Source of the DNA: Hyphomicrobiales bacterium
GTDB lineage: Bacteria; Pseudomonadota; Alphaproteobacteria; Rhizobiales; Rhizobiaceae
NCBI GenBank assembly: GCA_900466475.1
Contig: UBMI01000003.1
Coordinates: 186,001-250,000 of the forward strand
DNA length: 64,000 bases
Direction of reading: 5' to 3'
Shown: positions 47,364 through 56,151 of the stretch, in pieces
How the letters are laid out: every line of letters begins with the position of its first letter
How positions within the stretch are numbered: position 1 is the stretch's first letter
Made by a program: the position numbers and the translations under genes
The notes under the pieces: model-generated
Told to the model about the DNA's origin: nothing
The model's input: the letters and a program-made list of their open reading frames with translations, nothing else
The model's database searches: none

Positions 47364-48062
47364 ATGGAGATCTGGTTCGACAGGTTGACGGAAGGGCTTT
47401 CTCTTGCCCGTGACGAAGTCAGTGCCACATCGGTCCTTGCGCGGCTGACCGCCGAGGCGGGCTTTACTTTATATTCCTATCTCGTCCTTCGTGCCGATCA
47501 CGCGGCGGCGCTTTCCAACTATCCTTCCGAATGGCAAAGGCGATATCTCGAGCGATGTTACGCCCATGTCGATCCGGCGATCCGGGGCGCCAGAGCAGGG
47601 ATGAAAGCCTTCCGGTGGTCGAGCACGACCTTCGACGGTGCGAAAGAGCAGCGCCGGTTCATGGCCGAAGCGGTCGAGTTCGGGATCCGGTCCGGCCTCA
47701 CCATCCCGGTGCATACCGGCTATGGCGGTCTTGCATTGTTTACACTGGCCTCGGGCGAAGGCGACGCCGGTCAGCTACCCGGCCTCGATCCCGTTATCGC
47801 CGCCGCAACGATCGCGCAGCTCCACGTCCGCCTCAGCATGCTCAAGCTTCACACTACGACCAGGCCCGATATCAGGCTGAAGCTCGAAGAGCTTTGCTGT
47901 CTGCGCTGGTCGGCGGAGGGCAAGTCGATGGAAGCAATAGCCGTCATCGAGAACATGGCCTACGCCAATGTGGTCTTCCATCTTCGAAACGCCAAGGCAG
48001 CACTCGGGGCGACCACGTTGCCGCAGGCAACAGCGCTCGCCAAGGAATTCGGATTGATCTGA
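47364..48062 (+). CDS. second TraR-type LuxR-family regulator
   Basis: A 232-residue LuxR-family protein of the same length as the one at 32424-33122. The autoinducer-binding domain keeps Trp, Tyr and Asp (NYPSEWQRRYL, YAHVDPAI), FRWSST and FGIRSGLTIPVH; the DNA-binding domain is RLKLEELCCLRWSAEGKSMEAIAVIENM, closer to TraR of Ti plasmids in its YxNVVFHLRNAKAALG helix. GAGGG precedes the ATG at 47364. It is divergent from the transporter operon and convergent with traH, so it could couple cargo and transfer control. Confidence 0.82.
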   Translation: MEIWFDRLTEGLSLARDEVSATSVLARLTAEAGFTLYSYLVLRADHAAALSNYPSEWQRRYLERCYAHVDPAIRGARAGMKAFRWSSTTFDGAKEQRRFMAEAVEFGIRSGLTIPVHTGYGGLALFTLASGEGDAGQLPGLDPVIAAATIAQLHVRLSMLKLHTTTRPDIRLKLEELCCLRWSAEGKSMEAIAVIENMAYANVVFHLRNAKAALGATTLPQATALAKEFGLI

Positions 48063-48090
48063 GGCACGAGCCCGAGCCCCAAGACAGGCC

Positions 48091-48699
48091 CTAGCGTTTT
48101 TCGTCAAGCCTGGAGAGGTCCACACGCATGACCGCGCCACCAATGTCGCCCTCACGCATAGGATCATCTGTCGGCGACAGGGCAGGGGCCGGTTGGCGGC
48201 TGGCGTCTTCGTCGCGAACAAGTGTTCTTGCCGGCGCCTGCTCGGCTGTTTTGACGCCCTCGAAAACCTTCGAACCCTCGAAATATCCGGATTTCCACGA
48301 AAGCACCGCGTCCTCGAAGATCAACCGGGACGCTTCCCTTCCTTGGGGATTTCCATACCAATCCGCAACGACGCGCATCACATGGCTGAAAAGGCCCGAG
48401 CCGCGCTTCAGGTTCTGGCACGGGTCGAAAAGATCCGCATCGATCTCTTCGACCTGCCTCGCGCCAAGTCCGGCCGGCATCTGCGTTACGCCCACCCTGA
48501 CGACGGCGTGACCGGCATACTGGCGCACCAGGGATATCGCCTGGCCGGTATCGGCCGGCTTTGGCAGCACCAGCAGCCGGTCTCCGGACATCACCGTGAC
48601 CGCGAGCGGATCCGCAGATCCTGCTGCCGCCAGAAAACGCTCGACGACGGCAGGTGTCAAAGTGGGGTCGGCGCATTGCGCAATCAGGCTGGCGTCCAT
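48091..48699 (-). CDS. traH: TraH, conjugal transfer protein
   Basis: A 202-residue protein matching TraH of Ti/Sym plasmids: the start MDASLIAQCADPTLTPAVVE, AAAGSADPLAVTV, and the middle FSHVMRVVADWYGNPQGRE followed by FEDAVLSWKSGYFEGSKVF. Its exact job in conjugation is not settled. Last gene of the traF-traB-traH unit, 16 bases after traB. ATG at 48699. Confidence 0.87.
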   Translation of the reverse strand: MDASLIAQCADPTLTPAVVERFLAAAGSADPLAVTVMSGDRLLVLPKPADTGQAISLVRQYAGHAVVRVGVTQMPAGLGARQVEEIDADLFDPCQNLKRGSGLFSHVMRVVADWYGNPQGREASRLIFEDAVLSWKSGYFEGSKVFEGVKTAEQAPARTLVRDEDASRQPAPALSPTDDPMREGDIGGAVMRVDLSRLDEKR

Positions 48700-48715
48700 G
48701 ATGACAGTCCTTGAA

Positions 48716-49912
48716 TCATGTGTTGAAGGAAAAGAGGGCCGGCTTGCCGAAGAGCCTCGCCCAGGCAAGGATGGTGGCGCGCTGGACTGCAGCGATCGAC
48801 GTGCCCGACGTCCACCAGCCGTTGCCGATCGCCACCACCAGATCGGGGTCGGACCACATGGACTGCAGGATCGGCCAGATCAGCAGCTGTTCGTAGCAGA
48901 TCAGGATGGTCACGCGTTGACCAGCGACCGTCTGCTCGGCCTTCCCAAGCATATGTGCATTGGCGCCGCCGCTTTCTCCCATCCAGCCTCGCCAGGGTGC
49001 CCACATGGCAATCGGCACCGGCATGCGCTGGCGGTAGACGACGCGGCTTTCGGCCTTGCCGATGCTGACGACGACATTGTCGTAGCCGGATGCGTCGGCG
49101 AGGGAGGCGCCGGCAAGGACGGTGACGTTCCAATCAGCAAGCGCGTTGCGCCACAGGTGATCGACGGCCGGCGTCCAGAAGCCCAGCGCGCCTTCCGGCA
49201 GGACGACAATGCTGCTGCCGCCAGCCTGCGCCTTGCCAACCGTCGCGATGAGATCCCGCTGCAACGGCAGAGATAGGTCGCGGCCGAGGGCAGATCCCAA
49301 TTGCAGGTCGACGCCCTGCCAGCCCACCGGTACCGGCCTGTCCTTCCAGGTCGAGGCCGACCAGAGCCAGGCACCGGCAAGCACGATCGCGCCGAGCGGG
49401 CGAAAACCCGTGGCAAGAACCGCAAGACCGGCAGCGCCGGCCAACAGCCCCGTAAGGCCCCAGCCTGCAAAGAGAACTCCGGCCGCGGTCAACGGGCTCG
49501 CGCAGCCGCTGATCCCGAAGGGCGGGACCATCATGAGGGTGGTGGCGAAAAGGTAGCGGCAGGCTCTCCTCCATCCTGACGCCTGCGTCCAGGAGAGCAT
49601 GTGGACGCCGACGAAGACGATCGAGGCTGCAAGCCACAGGACAAGTCCCGGCCAGAGGTCGGTTGCGTAATAGGTTGCCACGCCTTGCGGCAGGGCGCGC
49701 GACGCCGACAGGAAATATAAGCAGGATATGGCCCCGGCCTGCCGGCGGTCGCGGCAGAGCGACCAGATCGCCGGAAACGCCATGGCCGCAGGAAGCATGT
49801 CGACGGCACCGCACCAGCCGATCCAGCCCGCCGCGATAGAGGTGACGACGAGTAGGGGAAAGCGCAGCGGTTCCATGCGCGGGCGCAAGCGGCGCTTTCG
49901 GTCAGGGCGCAT
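48716..49912 (-). CDS. traB: TraB, conjugal transfer protein (apolipoprotein N-acyltransferase-like)
   Basis: A 398-residue membrane protein. The N-terminal half has several hydrophobic segments and the C-terminal half is a nitrilase-like domain: IVVLPEGALGFW carries the Glu, and ILICYEQLLIWP the Cys, as in apolipoprotein N-acyltransferase (Lnt). TraB of Ti plasmids has the same architecture; it enhances conjugation. The ATG at 49912 overlaps the traF stop; an ATG at 49876 is also possible. Confidence 0.88.
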   Translation of the reverse strand: MRPDRKRRLRPRMEPLRFPLLVVTSIAAGWIGWCGAVDMLPAAMAFPAIWSLCRDRRQAGAISCLYFLSASRALPQGVATYYATDLWPGLVLWLAASIVFVGVHMLSWTQASGWRRACRYLFATTLMMVPPFGISGCASPLTAAGVLFAGWGLTGLLAGAAGLAVLATGFRPLGAIVLAGAWLWSASTWKDRPVPVGWQGVDLQLGSALGRDLSLPLQRDLIATVGKAQAGGSSIVVLPEGALGFWTPAVDHLWRNALADWNVTVLAGASLADASGYDNVVVSIGKAESRVVYRQRMPVPIAMWAPWRGWMGESGGANAHMLGKAEQTVAGQRVTILICYEQLLIWPILQSMWSDPDLVVAIGNGWWTSGTSIAAVQRATILAWARLFGKPALFSFNT

Positions 49913-50471
49913 AGGTTGCGACCTCTCTTGCCAGCCCCAGAATGCCTGAGGCCGGGACCGGCCCGAAATAGCGCGAATCAAAGGAGGCTTCGAAAGGCGA
50001 GTGGAGGAAGACCTGACCGGCCGGCACCGGCCCTCCCGGCCAGGCCGTCAGGGGCCTGCCGCGTCCATCGGCCGCCATCGGCCGGGATTGTTCGAGCAGG
50101 GCGCCGTCGATGACGACGCCGCCGCTGAGCTTGATTGTCTGGCCGGCGGTTGCGACGACAGACTTGATGAGCGGCGCGTAGCCTCCAGGGCACGGGCCTG
50201 GCCGCAGGTAACCGCGCCTTCTGGCCTCGCGCATGTCCGCGCGCTGCGGCGGGCAGATGAAGACGCGCGCGCCGGCGAGCGCCTGCCTGTCGAGCGGTGC
50301 GATACGCCAAAGGCCGATCGGCTCGCTCGGGGTCAGATTGAGCCGCAGCCCGAACTGATGGAGAAGGGCGAGACCCGCGGCCAATCCGACGAACACCGAA
50401 ATTGCGTGGGTGCCACGAGCCCATGCGACAGGAAAAATGTGACCGTCAATCGACCTTGCCTCCTGGATCAT
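49902..50471 (-). CDS. traF: TraF, signal-peptidase-like pilin maturation protease
   Basis: A 189-residue S26-family serine protease. After one membrane anchor (ISVFVGLAAGLALLHQFG) comes the nucleophile segment TPSEPIGLWR with Ser near residue 49, and the general-base Lys in PLIKSVVATAG near residue 103. In RP4 TraF cleaves and circularises the TrbC pilin, whose gene is in this window. ATG at 50471, overlapping the stop of a 42-codon frame upstream; overlaps traB at its end. Confidence 0.9.
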   Translation of the reverse strand: MIQEARSIDGHIFPVAWARGTHAISVFVGLAAGLALLHQFGLRLNLTPSEPIGLWRIAPLDRQALAGARVFICPPQRADMREARRRGYLRPGPCPGGYAPLIKSVVATAGQTIKLSGGVVIDGALLEQSRPMAADGRGRPLTAWPGGPVPAGQVFLHSPFEASFDSRYFGPVPASGILGLAREVATYAP

Positions 50472-50596
50472 CGTGAACCTGCCTCGGCACCTCGCAGCAC
50501 CTCCTGCCCTAAAACGCTGAGGCGGCGATCGGTGCGCGGACTGTCGTCACCGGACACCGCGTCAGGTCGGGCAGATTTCATGATTCCGGCTACCAT
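50468..50596 (-). CDS. small hypothetical protein upstream of traF (42 aa)
   Basis: A 42-codon frame with a strong AAGGAGG site eight bases before its ATG and an ATGA overlap with traF. The product is basic, soluble and not recognised. In Ti/Sym plasmids traA occupies this place, so it may be a remnant or a new leader gene. Expression is inferred only from the ribosome site and the overlap. Confidence 0.4.
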   Translation of the reverse strand: MVAGIMKSARPDAVSGDDSPRTDRRLSVLGQEVLRGAEAGSR

Positions 50597-50976
50597 CGGT
50601 TAAGCCTCCTTCTCCGACATGAGTTCGTTCGGGTTGACGGGCTTTCTCGGCGCGATCCCGGCTGCGACAGCCGCAACGGGACGACATTTTCGGTCAGTCT
50701 GGCGCGCCCTTCGATCTGTCCCTTCGCTACGGTCCGGATCATGGCCAAAGCGGTCGACTGGGCCAACTCGCATTTCTGTCAGTAGATGGGCGGGCCGATC
50801 TGAAGGATCGTCGCAGGGTCGAAACTGCCCGACAGGAGCATCTCGAATGAGGAGGCCATCCTGCACGATCCGCGCCGCGGTTGCCGGCCTGTGGAACGAT
50901 GTGAAACAAGCCGCGACCGGTAAAGATGAGGGCATCGGCCGTCTTGCGGCGGTAATCGGCGGCAAGGTCGTCTGCG
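50597..50976. other. traF-traG gap: relaxase gene, traC, traD and oriT absent
   Basis: In plasmids with this tra set the divergent traAFBH and traCDG units flank oriT. Here only 505 bases separate traF and traG. Frames on both strands are short and show no relaxase (MOB-Q), TraC or TraD motifs. It may contain the scar of a deletion. Confidence 0.6.
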
Positions 50977-52887
50977 ATGGCACATAGGATCATCCTGCCG
51001 GTTCTTGCCCTTGGGCTGATGCTGAGCGCAACGCTCCTGACGATGGGCATGGATGTGACGCTTGCCGATTTGGGCAAGACCGGCGCCAGCCGGCGCGCTC
51101 TGGCAGGCATCGGCCTGGCTCTGCCCTTTGTCTCTGCCGCGGCGACAGGTCTTGCCCTGCTCTTTGCCTGTGCCGGGTCGGCGGCAATCCGGCACGCCGG
51201 CGCGGGTGTCGTTACAGGCGCCATGTCGAGCCTCGCTATCGCAGCGTTCGAGCAGGCCGCGCGACACGCCACAGTCATGCCATCAGCCCGGTCAGTCCCA
51301 CCCTATCTCGATCCCGCGACGATGATCGGCGCTTGTGCGCTTTTGCTCTCGGCTGCTTTCGGCTTGCGGGTCGTGGTTTCAGGCAACGCAGCTTTTGTCC
51401 GCCCGACCCCGAGGCGGACCCGTGGCAAACGTGCAGTTCACGGCGAGGCCGAATGGATGTCATTGTCCCAAGCGCAAGCGCTCTTTACCCCGACCGGTGG
51501 CATCGTCATCGGCGAGTGTTACCGCGTGGATCGGACCGACGTTGCCGGCCGGCCATTTCGGGCAATCGACAAGGAGAGCTGGGGTCCCGGCGGCAGGCAG
51601 CCACTTCTCTGTTTTGATTGCTCGTTCGGTTCGACCCATGGAATCGTCTTTGCCGGATCCGGCGGTTTCAAGACGACGTCGGTGACAATCCCTACCGCCC
51701 TCAAATGGGGCGGCACGCTCGTTCTGCTCGATCCTTCCAACGAGGTAGCCCCGATGGTAGCAACGCACCGGCAGGCGGCAGGTCGCCGGATCAAGATCCT
51801 CGATCCGCATCAGCCCGCTGTCGGCTTCAACGCGCTCGACTGGATAGGCCGCTTCGGCGCGTCGAAGGAGGAGGATATAGCAGCGATCGCCTCCTGGATC
51901 ATGAGCGACAGCGGACGGAGCGGCGGCCTTCGCGACGATTTCTTCCGCGCATCGGGGCAGCAGCTGCTGACCGCAATGATTGCCGATGCCTGCCTGTCGG
52001 GGCAGACCGACGGGGACCGGCAGACGCTGCGGCAGGTGCGCGCCAACCTTGCCGAACCCGAACCGCAACTGCGCCGGCGCCTGGAGGGGATCTACGAGAG
52101 GTCGGGTTCCGAATTCGTGCGAAGCAACGTCGCCGTCTTCGTCAACATGACGCCGGAAACCTTTTCCGGCGTCTATGCCAATGCCGTCAAGGAAACGCAT
52201 TGGCTTTCCTATGAAAATTACGCAGCCCTGGTGTCGGGCTCGAGTTTTTCGACCGATGATCTCGCGTCCGGGACAACCGACGTCTTCATCAATATCGACC
52301 TTAAGACGCTCGAGACGCATGCCGGACTCGCGCGCCTGATCATCGGCTCCTTCCTGAACGCGATCTACAATCGCGACGGCGTCGTGAGCGAACCTTCGCT
52401 TTTCCTCCTCGATGAGGCGGCCCGTCTCGGCTACATGCGCGTCCTGGAAACGGCAAGGGACGCCGGCCGCAAATATGGCATCACGCTGGCGATGATCTAC
52501 CAGTCGATCGGCCAGATGCGGGAAACCTATGGCGGTCGGGATGCTGCGAGCAAATGGTTCGAGAGCGCGAGCTGGATTTCGTTTGCGGCGATCAACGATC
52601 CGGAGACCGCCGACTATATTTCGCGCCGCTGCGGCATGACGACCGTGGAGGTCGACCAGGAAAGCCGCAGCGTGCAGGCGAGGGGATCATCGCGCACGCG
52701 CTCGAAACAGCTGGCGCCACGCCCGCTGATCCTGCCTCACGAAGTGCTGCAGATGCGCGCCGACGAGCAGATCATCTTCACAGCGGGCAACCGCCCGCTT
52801 CGCTGCGGGCGAGCGATCTGGTTCCGAAGAGCCGACATGCGCGTCTGCGTGCACGAAAACCGCTTCCACAGAAACACGCCGCGATAG
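50977..52887 (+). CDS. traG: TraG, type IV coupling protein (VirD4-like)
   Basis: A 636-residue coupling ATPase with two to three N-terminal membrane segments (IILPVLALGLMLSATLLTMG, IGLALPFVSAAATGLALLF), Walker A GSGGFKTTS near residue 227, and Walker B LFLLDEAARLGYM near residue 477. The family segment VFVNMTPETFSGVYANAVKETHWLS is intact. It would feed relaxosome DNA to the Trb channel. The ATG at 50977 begins the family N-terminus. Ends before a GC hairpin. Confidence 0.94.
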   Translation: MAHRIILPVLALGLMLSATLLTMGMDVTLADLGKTGASRRALAGIGLALPFVSAAATGLALLFACAGSAAIRHAGAGVVTGAMSSLAIAAFEQAARHATVMPSARSVPPYLDPATMIGACALLLSAAFGLRVVVSGNAAFVRPTPRRTRGKRAVHGEAEWMSLSQAQALFTPTGGIVIGECYRVDRTDVAGRPFRAIDKESWGPGGRQPLLCFDCSFGSTHGIVFAGSGGFKTTSVTIPTALKWGGTLVLLDPSNEVAPMVATHRQAAGRRIKILDPHQPAVGFNALDWIGRFGASKEEDIAAIASWIMSDSGRSGGLRDDFFRASGQQLLTAMIADACLSGQTDGDRQTLRQVRANLAEPEPQLRRRLEGIYERSGSEFVRSNVAVFVNMTPETFSGVYANAVKETHWLSYENYAALVSGSSFSTDDLASGTTDVFINIDLKTLETHAGLARLIIGSFLNAIYNRDGVVSEPSLFLLDEAARLGYMRVLETARDAGRKYGITLAMIYQSIGQMRETYGGRDAASKWFESASWISFAAINDPETADYISRRCGMTTVEVDQESRSVQARGSSRTRSKQLAPRPLILPHEVLQMRADEQIIFTAGNRPLRCGRAIWFRRADMRVCVHENRFHRNTPR

Positions 52888-52957
52888 TTCGGGGGCCGTT
52901 ACCTCCGAGGAACTGCCGACGCGATCGCCGCTTCGACATCCTGATGGTGCAGGCAAG

Positions 52958-52977
52958 GCCCCGCCTTTCGGCGGGGC
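52958..52977. terminator. GC-rich hairpin between traG and DUF736 gene
   Basis: GCCCCGCC-TTTC-GGCGGGGC, a perfect 8-bp stem between convergent genes. There is no U-run on either side, so it is a likely but weak or factor-assisted terminator. Confidence 0.55.
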
Positions 52978-52985
52978 GCTCGGTC

Positions 52986-53297
52986 TCAGTCCTGGCTGAC
53001 GCGGCGCGACCAGATCAGCTGGTATCCCTCTTCCCCCTCCATCTCCGAGAGCGTTGCGTAAATCGGAGCTGAGAAGCTCGGATCGTCGAGCTTGACCGAG
53101 AGATAGTCGCGGCCCTGCTCGGAGGTTTTCTTCCAGGCGGCGCCGAGTTCGACGGGACCAGCCAAGACGCGGTAGTGCGGGCCCTTATCCGTGGGATTGT
53201 CGATCCGGGCGATGCGGGCCTTGACGTTGAGGGCGAGGGTGCGGATCGAGCCGGAGAAGCCATTTTCGATGCTGGTGAAGGTACCGATGCTTGCCAT
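52986..53297 (-). CDS. DUF736 family protein
   Basis: A 103-residue single-domain protein of the DUF736 family, frequently found next to traG on rhizobial plasmids and integrative elements. Family pattern: a start [38 protein letters not shown] and a C-terminal YQLIWSRR. Function unknown; proposed nucleic-acid or transfer accessory role is inference from context. ATG at 53297 with GGAACAGGAAAA upstream. Confidence 0.85.
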   Translation of the reverse strand: MASIGTFTSIENGFSGSIRTLALNVKARIARIDNPTDKGPHYRVLAGPVELGAAWKKTSEQGRDYLSVKLDDPSFSAPIYATLSEMEGEEGYQLIWSRRVSQD

Positions 53298-54003
53298 TTT
53301 CCTGTTCCTTTCGCTGTTTCGGGCCGCGCCCATCGCGGCCTCGATGGCTGTCGAAAAGACCGGGAACGAGCGGACCGCACCCATAGGGCCGAAATGCAAT
53401 GGAGGACGGCAAGTCGCAATTTTGTGAGTGGGCGCGGAATGACGGCGATAGCCGGCAGGGGTCAGAAAATTGCGACTGCCGTTGCGGCTGGACGATCGAG
53501 GCGTAGCCGCTTTCCGGTCAGACAGGGGCATCGAGCCCGCGCATGGGGGCGACAAAAAACAATCCGGGAACGGGCATTGGCAAAGCCTGCGCCTGCGCCT
53601 GCGCCGAAGCGGCGCGGCGGCCGCACCAGATACGTTCGACACCAGAGAGGCGGCCTCGGCGGACCCTTCCCGTCACAGGCCTACGTTGCCCGCTCCTGGC
53701 TGATCGGTGCAGCGGGGCTGCGTCTGACGTTATAGCAAACGACACCCCGGCCAGTTTCGAGGCGCTACGGCTGCCTGTGGATCTCATGCGGCGGACACGG
53801 GAACGAAAACTCGGAAAGGCAATGGATGACGCGATCGGGTTCAGATGGCGATTGGCGATCGAATTGCCTAGTCGCAATGCGGTGGATGCTTGACGCAGGG
53901 CGGCAGCAGCGGCTGCTGTCGTCTGGAGTGTCTGGGAGGAAACGGTGCCTCTGCCCCGGCATTGCCGCGGGCAGAGGTGGGGCGTTTGCCCCTCAGGCTC
54001 GCA
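53298..54003. other. stretch without a supported gene, with a hairpin at 53948-53977
   Basis: About 700 bases. Frames in all directions are shadow-like. A long hairpin, CCTCTGCCC with GGGCAGAGG plus an inner CGGCA/TGCCG stem, lies at 53948-53977 just downstream of the minus-strand HU gene and probably terminates it. Confidence 0.5.
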
Positions 54004-54282
54004 TCACTTGTTCATCGCATCCTTGAGGGCCTTGGCCGGCTGGAAGCTCAGCTTCTTTGCGGCCGCAACCTTGATCGTGGCGCCGGTCGCGGGATTGCGC
54101 GCCTCGCGTTCCGGCGTCGCCTTCACCTTGAACTTGCCAAAGCCAGGCAGCGATGTCTCGTTTCCGGCAAGGGCCGCCTCGGTGATCGATGCCAGGACGG
54201 CTTCGACGATCGCTTTGCCCTGGACCTTTGTCAGGCCGTGCGCGCCGGCGATCTTGTCTGCAATTTCATTCGTCGTCGTCAT
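54004..54282 (-). CDS. HU family DNA-binding protein
   Basis: A 92-residue HU/IHF-type nucleoid protein: helical start MTTTNEIADKIAGAHGLTK, the SLPGFGKFKVKATPEREARNP beta-arm base and the ATIKVAAAKKLSFQPAKALK end. It bends DNA as a dimer. A plasmid-borne HU often adjusts the nucleoid load of a large replicon or aids recombination, here inferred from its place beside integrase and recombinase genes. A strong hairpin follows. Confidence 0.92.
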   Translation of the reverse strand: MTTTNEIADKIAGAHGLTKVQGKAIVEAVLASITEAALAGNETSLPGFGKFKVKATPEREARNPATGATIKVAAAKKLSFQPAKALKDAMNK

Positions 54283-54536
54283 GTCGGTCTCCGCGTTATC
54301 TTTGGGACAAAACCCCTGCCATCGGCAAATCGCTTTGTCATGAGGCCGGGGCTGATCCTTAGGCCGGCGGCAGGATTATCCACAGCTTCCGGCCCATGCG
54401 TCGTCGCCAGCTGTTCGTGTCGCATGGCCGGAAAATATGGGCGATGCTGTCCGCCCGGCCAAAGCCAAGGAGCGAGCGCCCCCCAAGAGGAGGTTTTTCC
54501 CTCGCGAAGGATGCGATCAGGATAATCCGCGTGGTC

Positions 54537-54821
54537 TCAGTTACGCTCATGCGCCATGGACAGCATGTGGCGCCAGCGTATGACGTATCCAGCCACGATA
54601 AGATGATGCAGCCCCGCCAAGATAAGCCGCCTAGACAGGAAATCGGGGTCGAAAGTGAGCATGGGCGTCTCCCGGGTGTAGTGCCGTAGCGTGAAGGTGA
54701 ACATTTCCTCCCAGCTGCGGCGGACAGCAGAGGTCTCGCAGGCAAGGCCCGGCCGGTATCGATCCATCAATTCTCCAAGCGTCACTTCGCGTCCTCCCGA
54801 TCCTCGCGGCATCAAAGACAC
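54537..54821 (-). pseudogene. remnant of a tyrosine-integrase-like protein
   Basis: A 94-residue frame resembling the N-terminal core-binding domain of a phage/plasmid integrase: TLGELMDRYRPGLACE, SWEEMFTFTLRHY, TPMLTFDPDFLSRRLILAG and VIRWRHMLSMAHERN. The catalytic C-terminal half (Arg...His-x-x-Arg...Tyr) is missing; what follows downstream is not coding. It is therefore a truncated recombinase, marking past integration. It could also be an intact small protein of the same fold. Confidence 0.45.
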
Positions 54822-55109
54822 GATACCAATCCAGGTTCGTTGTCCGACGGCGCTCTCTGGCGGGCAACCTTACTCGGTTGGCTTTTCCCAGCCTTGACGA
54901 TGCGATCGTCATCGCTACCGCCATGCGTGACGACCATTGGATCCGTCACGTGACGCCACGGCCTTTCCATCGCTGCCGCCGCCATCCGTGGCATCTTTGA
55001 CAAATCCCGGACAGCCAGCGATGCTGGCCTGGCCACATCGGACTGAAGTCCGGGGCGGGGAACGAACCGGCAGCTCTGATGTTGATCACTTGTCACTCAA
55101 GGAACCAAA

Positions 55110-55307
55110 ATGCCCGCGTCCGACAAAAACGACCTGGATCTAAGGACGACACCGCACCGGCTGTATGGCAAGCGCGCGGTCTGGTGGTCATTGCTTGCAG
55201 TCCTGATATCCGTGCTGATCGTGGCCTGCGCCTATTATGAGCTGCGGCCGATGATCAATGGACAGCCCGTGACGGAACATGTCGATAAGCCGGCGGCAAC
55301 TCAGTAA
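55110..55307 (+). CDS. small single-span membrane protein (65 aa)
   Basis: A 65-residue protein with a polar start, one membrane segment (AVWWSLLAVLISVLIVACAYY) and a periplasmic tail ending in Ala/Thr. AAGGAACC precedes the ATG. No family recognised. It is preceded by no clear operon partner. Confidence 0.6.
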   Translation: MPASDKNDLDLRTTPHRLYGKRAVWWSLLAVLISVLIVACAYYELRPMINGQPVTEHVDKPAATQ

Positions 55308-56151
55308 GCTGCATGCTCATGGCCTCATTGGTGCTGCAAGGCTTGCATGCGGCAATTCTGCTCCCCTGGCGATAGAATGCAATTTTGAAACAGAAGCATA
55401 TCGCGTACCCGCGTCCGAGCCGAGGTCCCCAAATTCTGGTTCATTTGTCCTTTTCGTAATTACGAGATTCCTTATTCAACCGTGTTGAAGGCGGCTCAGC
55501 GCAAACTGGCGGTCACGCAATCCGTTTTCGTACGCTGGCGTACCCTGGCTCGACAGTGTCGCAGGCGACATTAGCTCTCAACTGCTGATACTGCGTTATC
55601 AGTCGGAGAAGGGGCTTATTCCATCCTGTTGCGGCCCCTTCTCCATTCGACCTCCGCCTGTTGCCCGCCTGCGGCGGCTCCGTTACTGCAATCCTGGTCT
55701 TAAACGGCGCGGCTAGCACTCGCCGATGGATCCGACGCATTTCCTTCTGGAAACAAGTGCCGGGTTTGCAACAGGTATTTCCGCACACGGAAGTTATCTT
55801 ACGGTTTACTTCTCTCACGCAGTGGAAGCCGTTGTCCCGGCGTCCTCGGATGGTATGTCTGCAAAGTGCTTCGTTCGTAGATTAGCAGGATAACGCGCGT
55901 CTGCCAAAAGGGGCTTGATGAGGCCTCCTCGGACCGTTCTCGGCAATTAGTACCCTCATACTGCCATTGTTCGGCGATTTCCGCCACAGAAGCCCGCGGA
56001 CAGGCATGGAGTAACTCGAGGCTCAGTTGCTCGCGGCTAGCCGAACTTCGCCTCCGGCGGCCTCGCAGTGTGATAATAAAACACGCTTGCAAATGATTAT
56101 TTTCTCCTGCAGTTCTTGTTTGTACAAGCGACTGCGAACGGACCGTCCAAC
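55308..56151. other. stretch without a supported gene, with inverted repeats
   Basis: About 840 bases of lower-quality frames. It contains CTGATA-CTGCGT-TATCAG at 55585-55602 and an 11-bp hairpin GGAGAAGGGGC/GCCCCTTCTCC at 55605-55644. CTTGT-TTGT-ACAAG at 56115-56128 lies just ahead of the recombinase start and could be an operator or recombinase site. Confidence 0.4.

Noticed and set aside
50619..50987. Plus-strand frame overlapping the traG start, considered as traD
   Set aside because: Its product does not show the compact basic TraD pattern or length, and the frame is antisense to other open frames.
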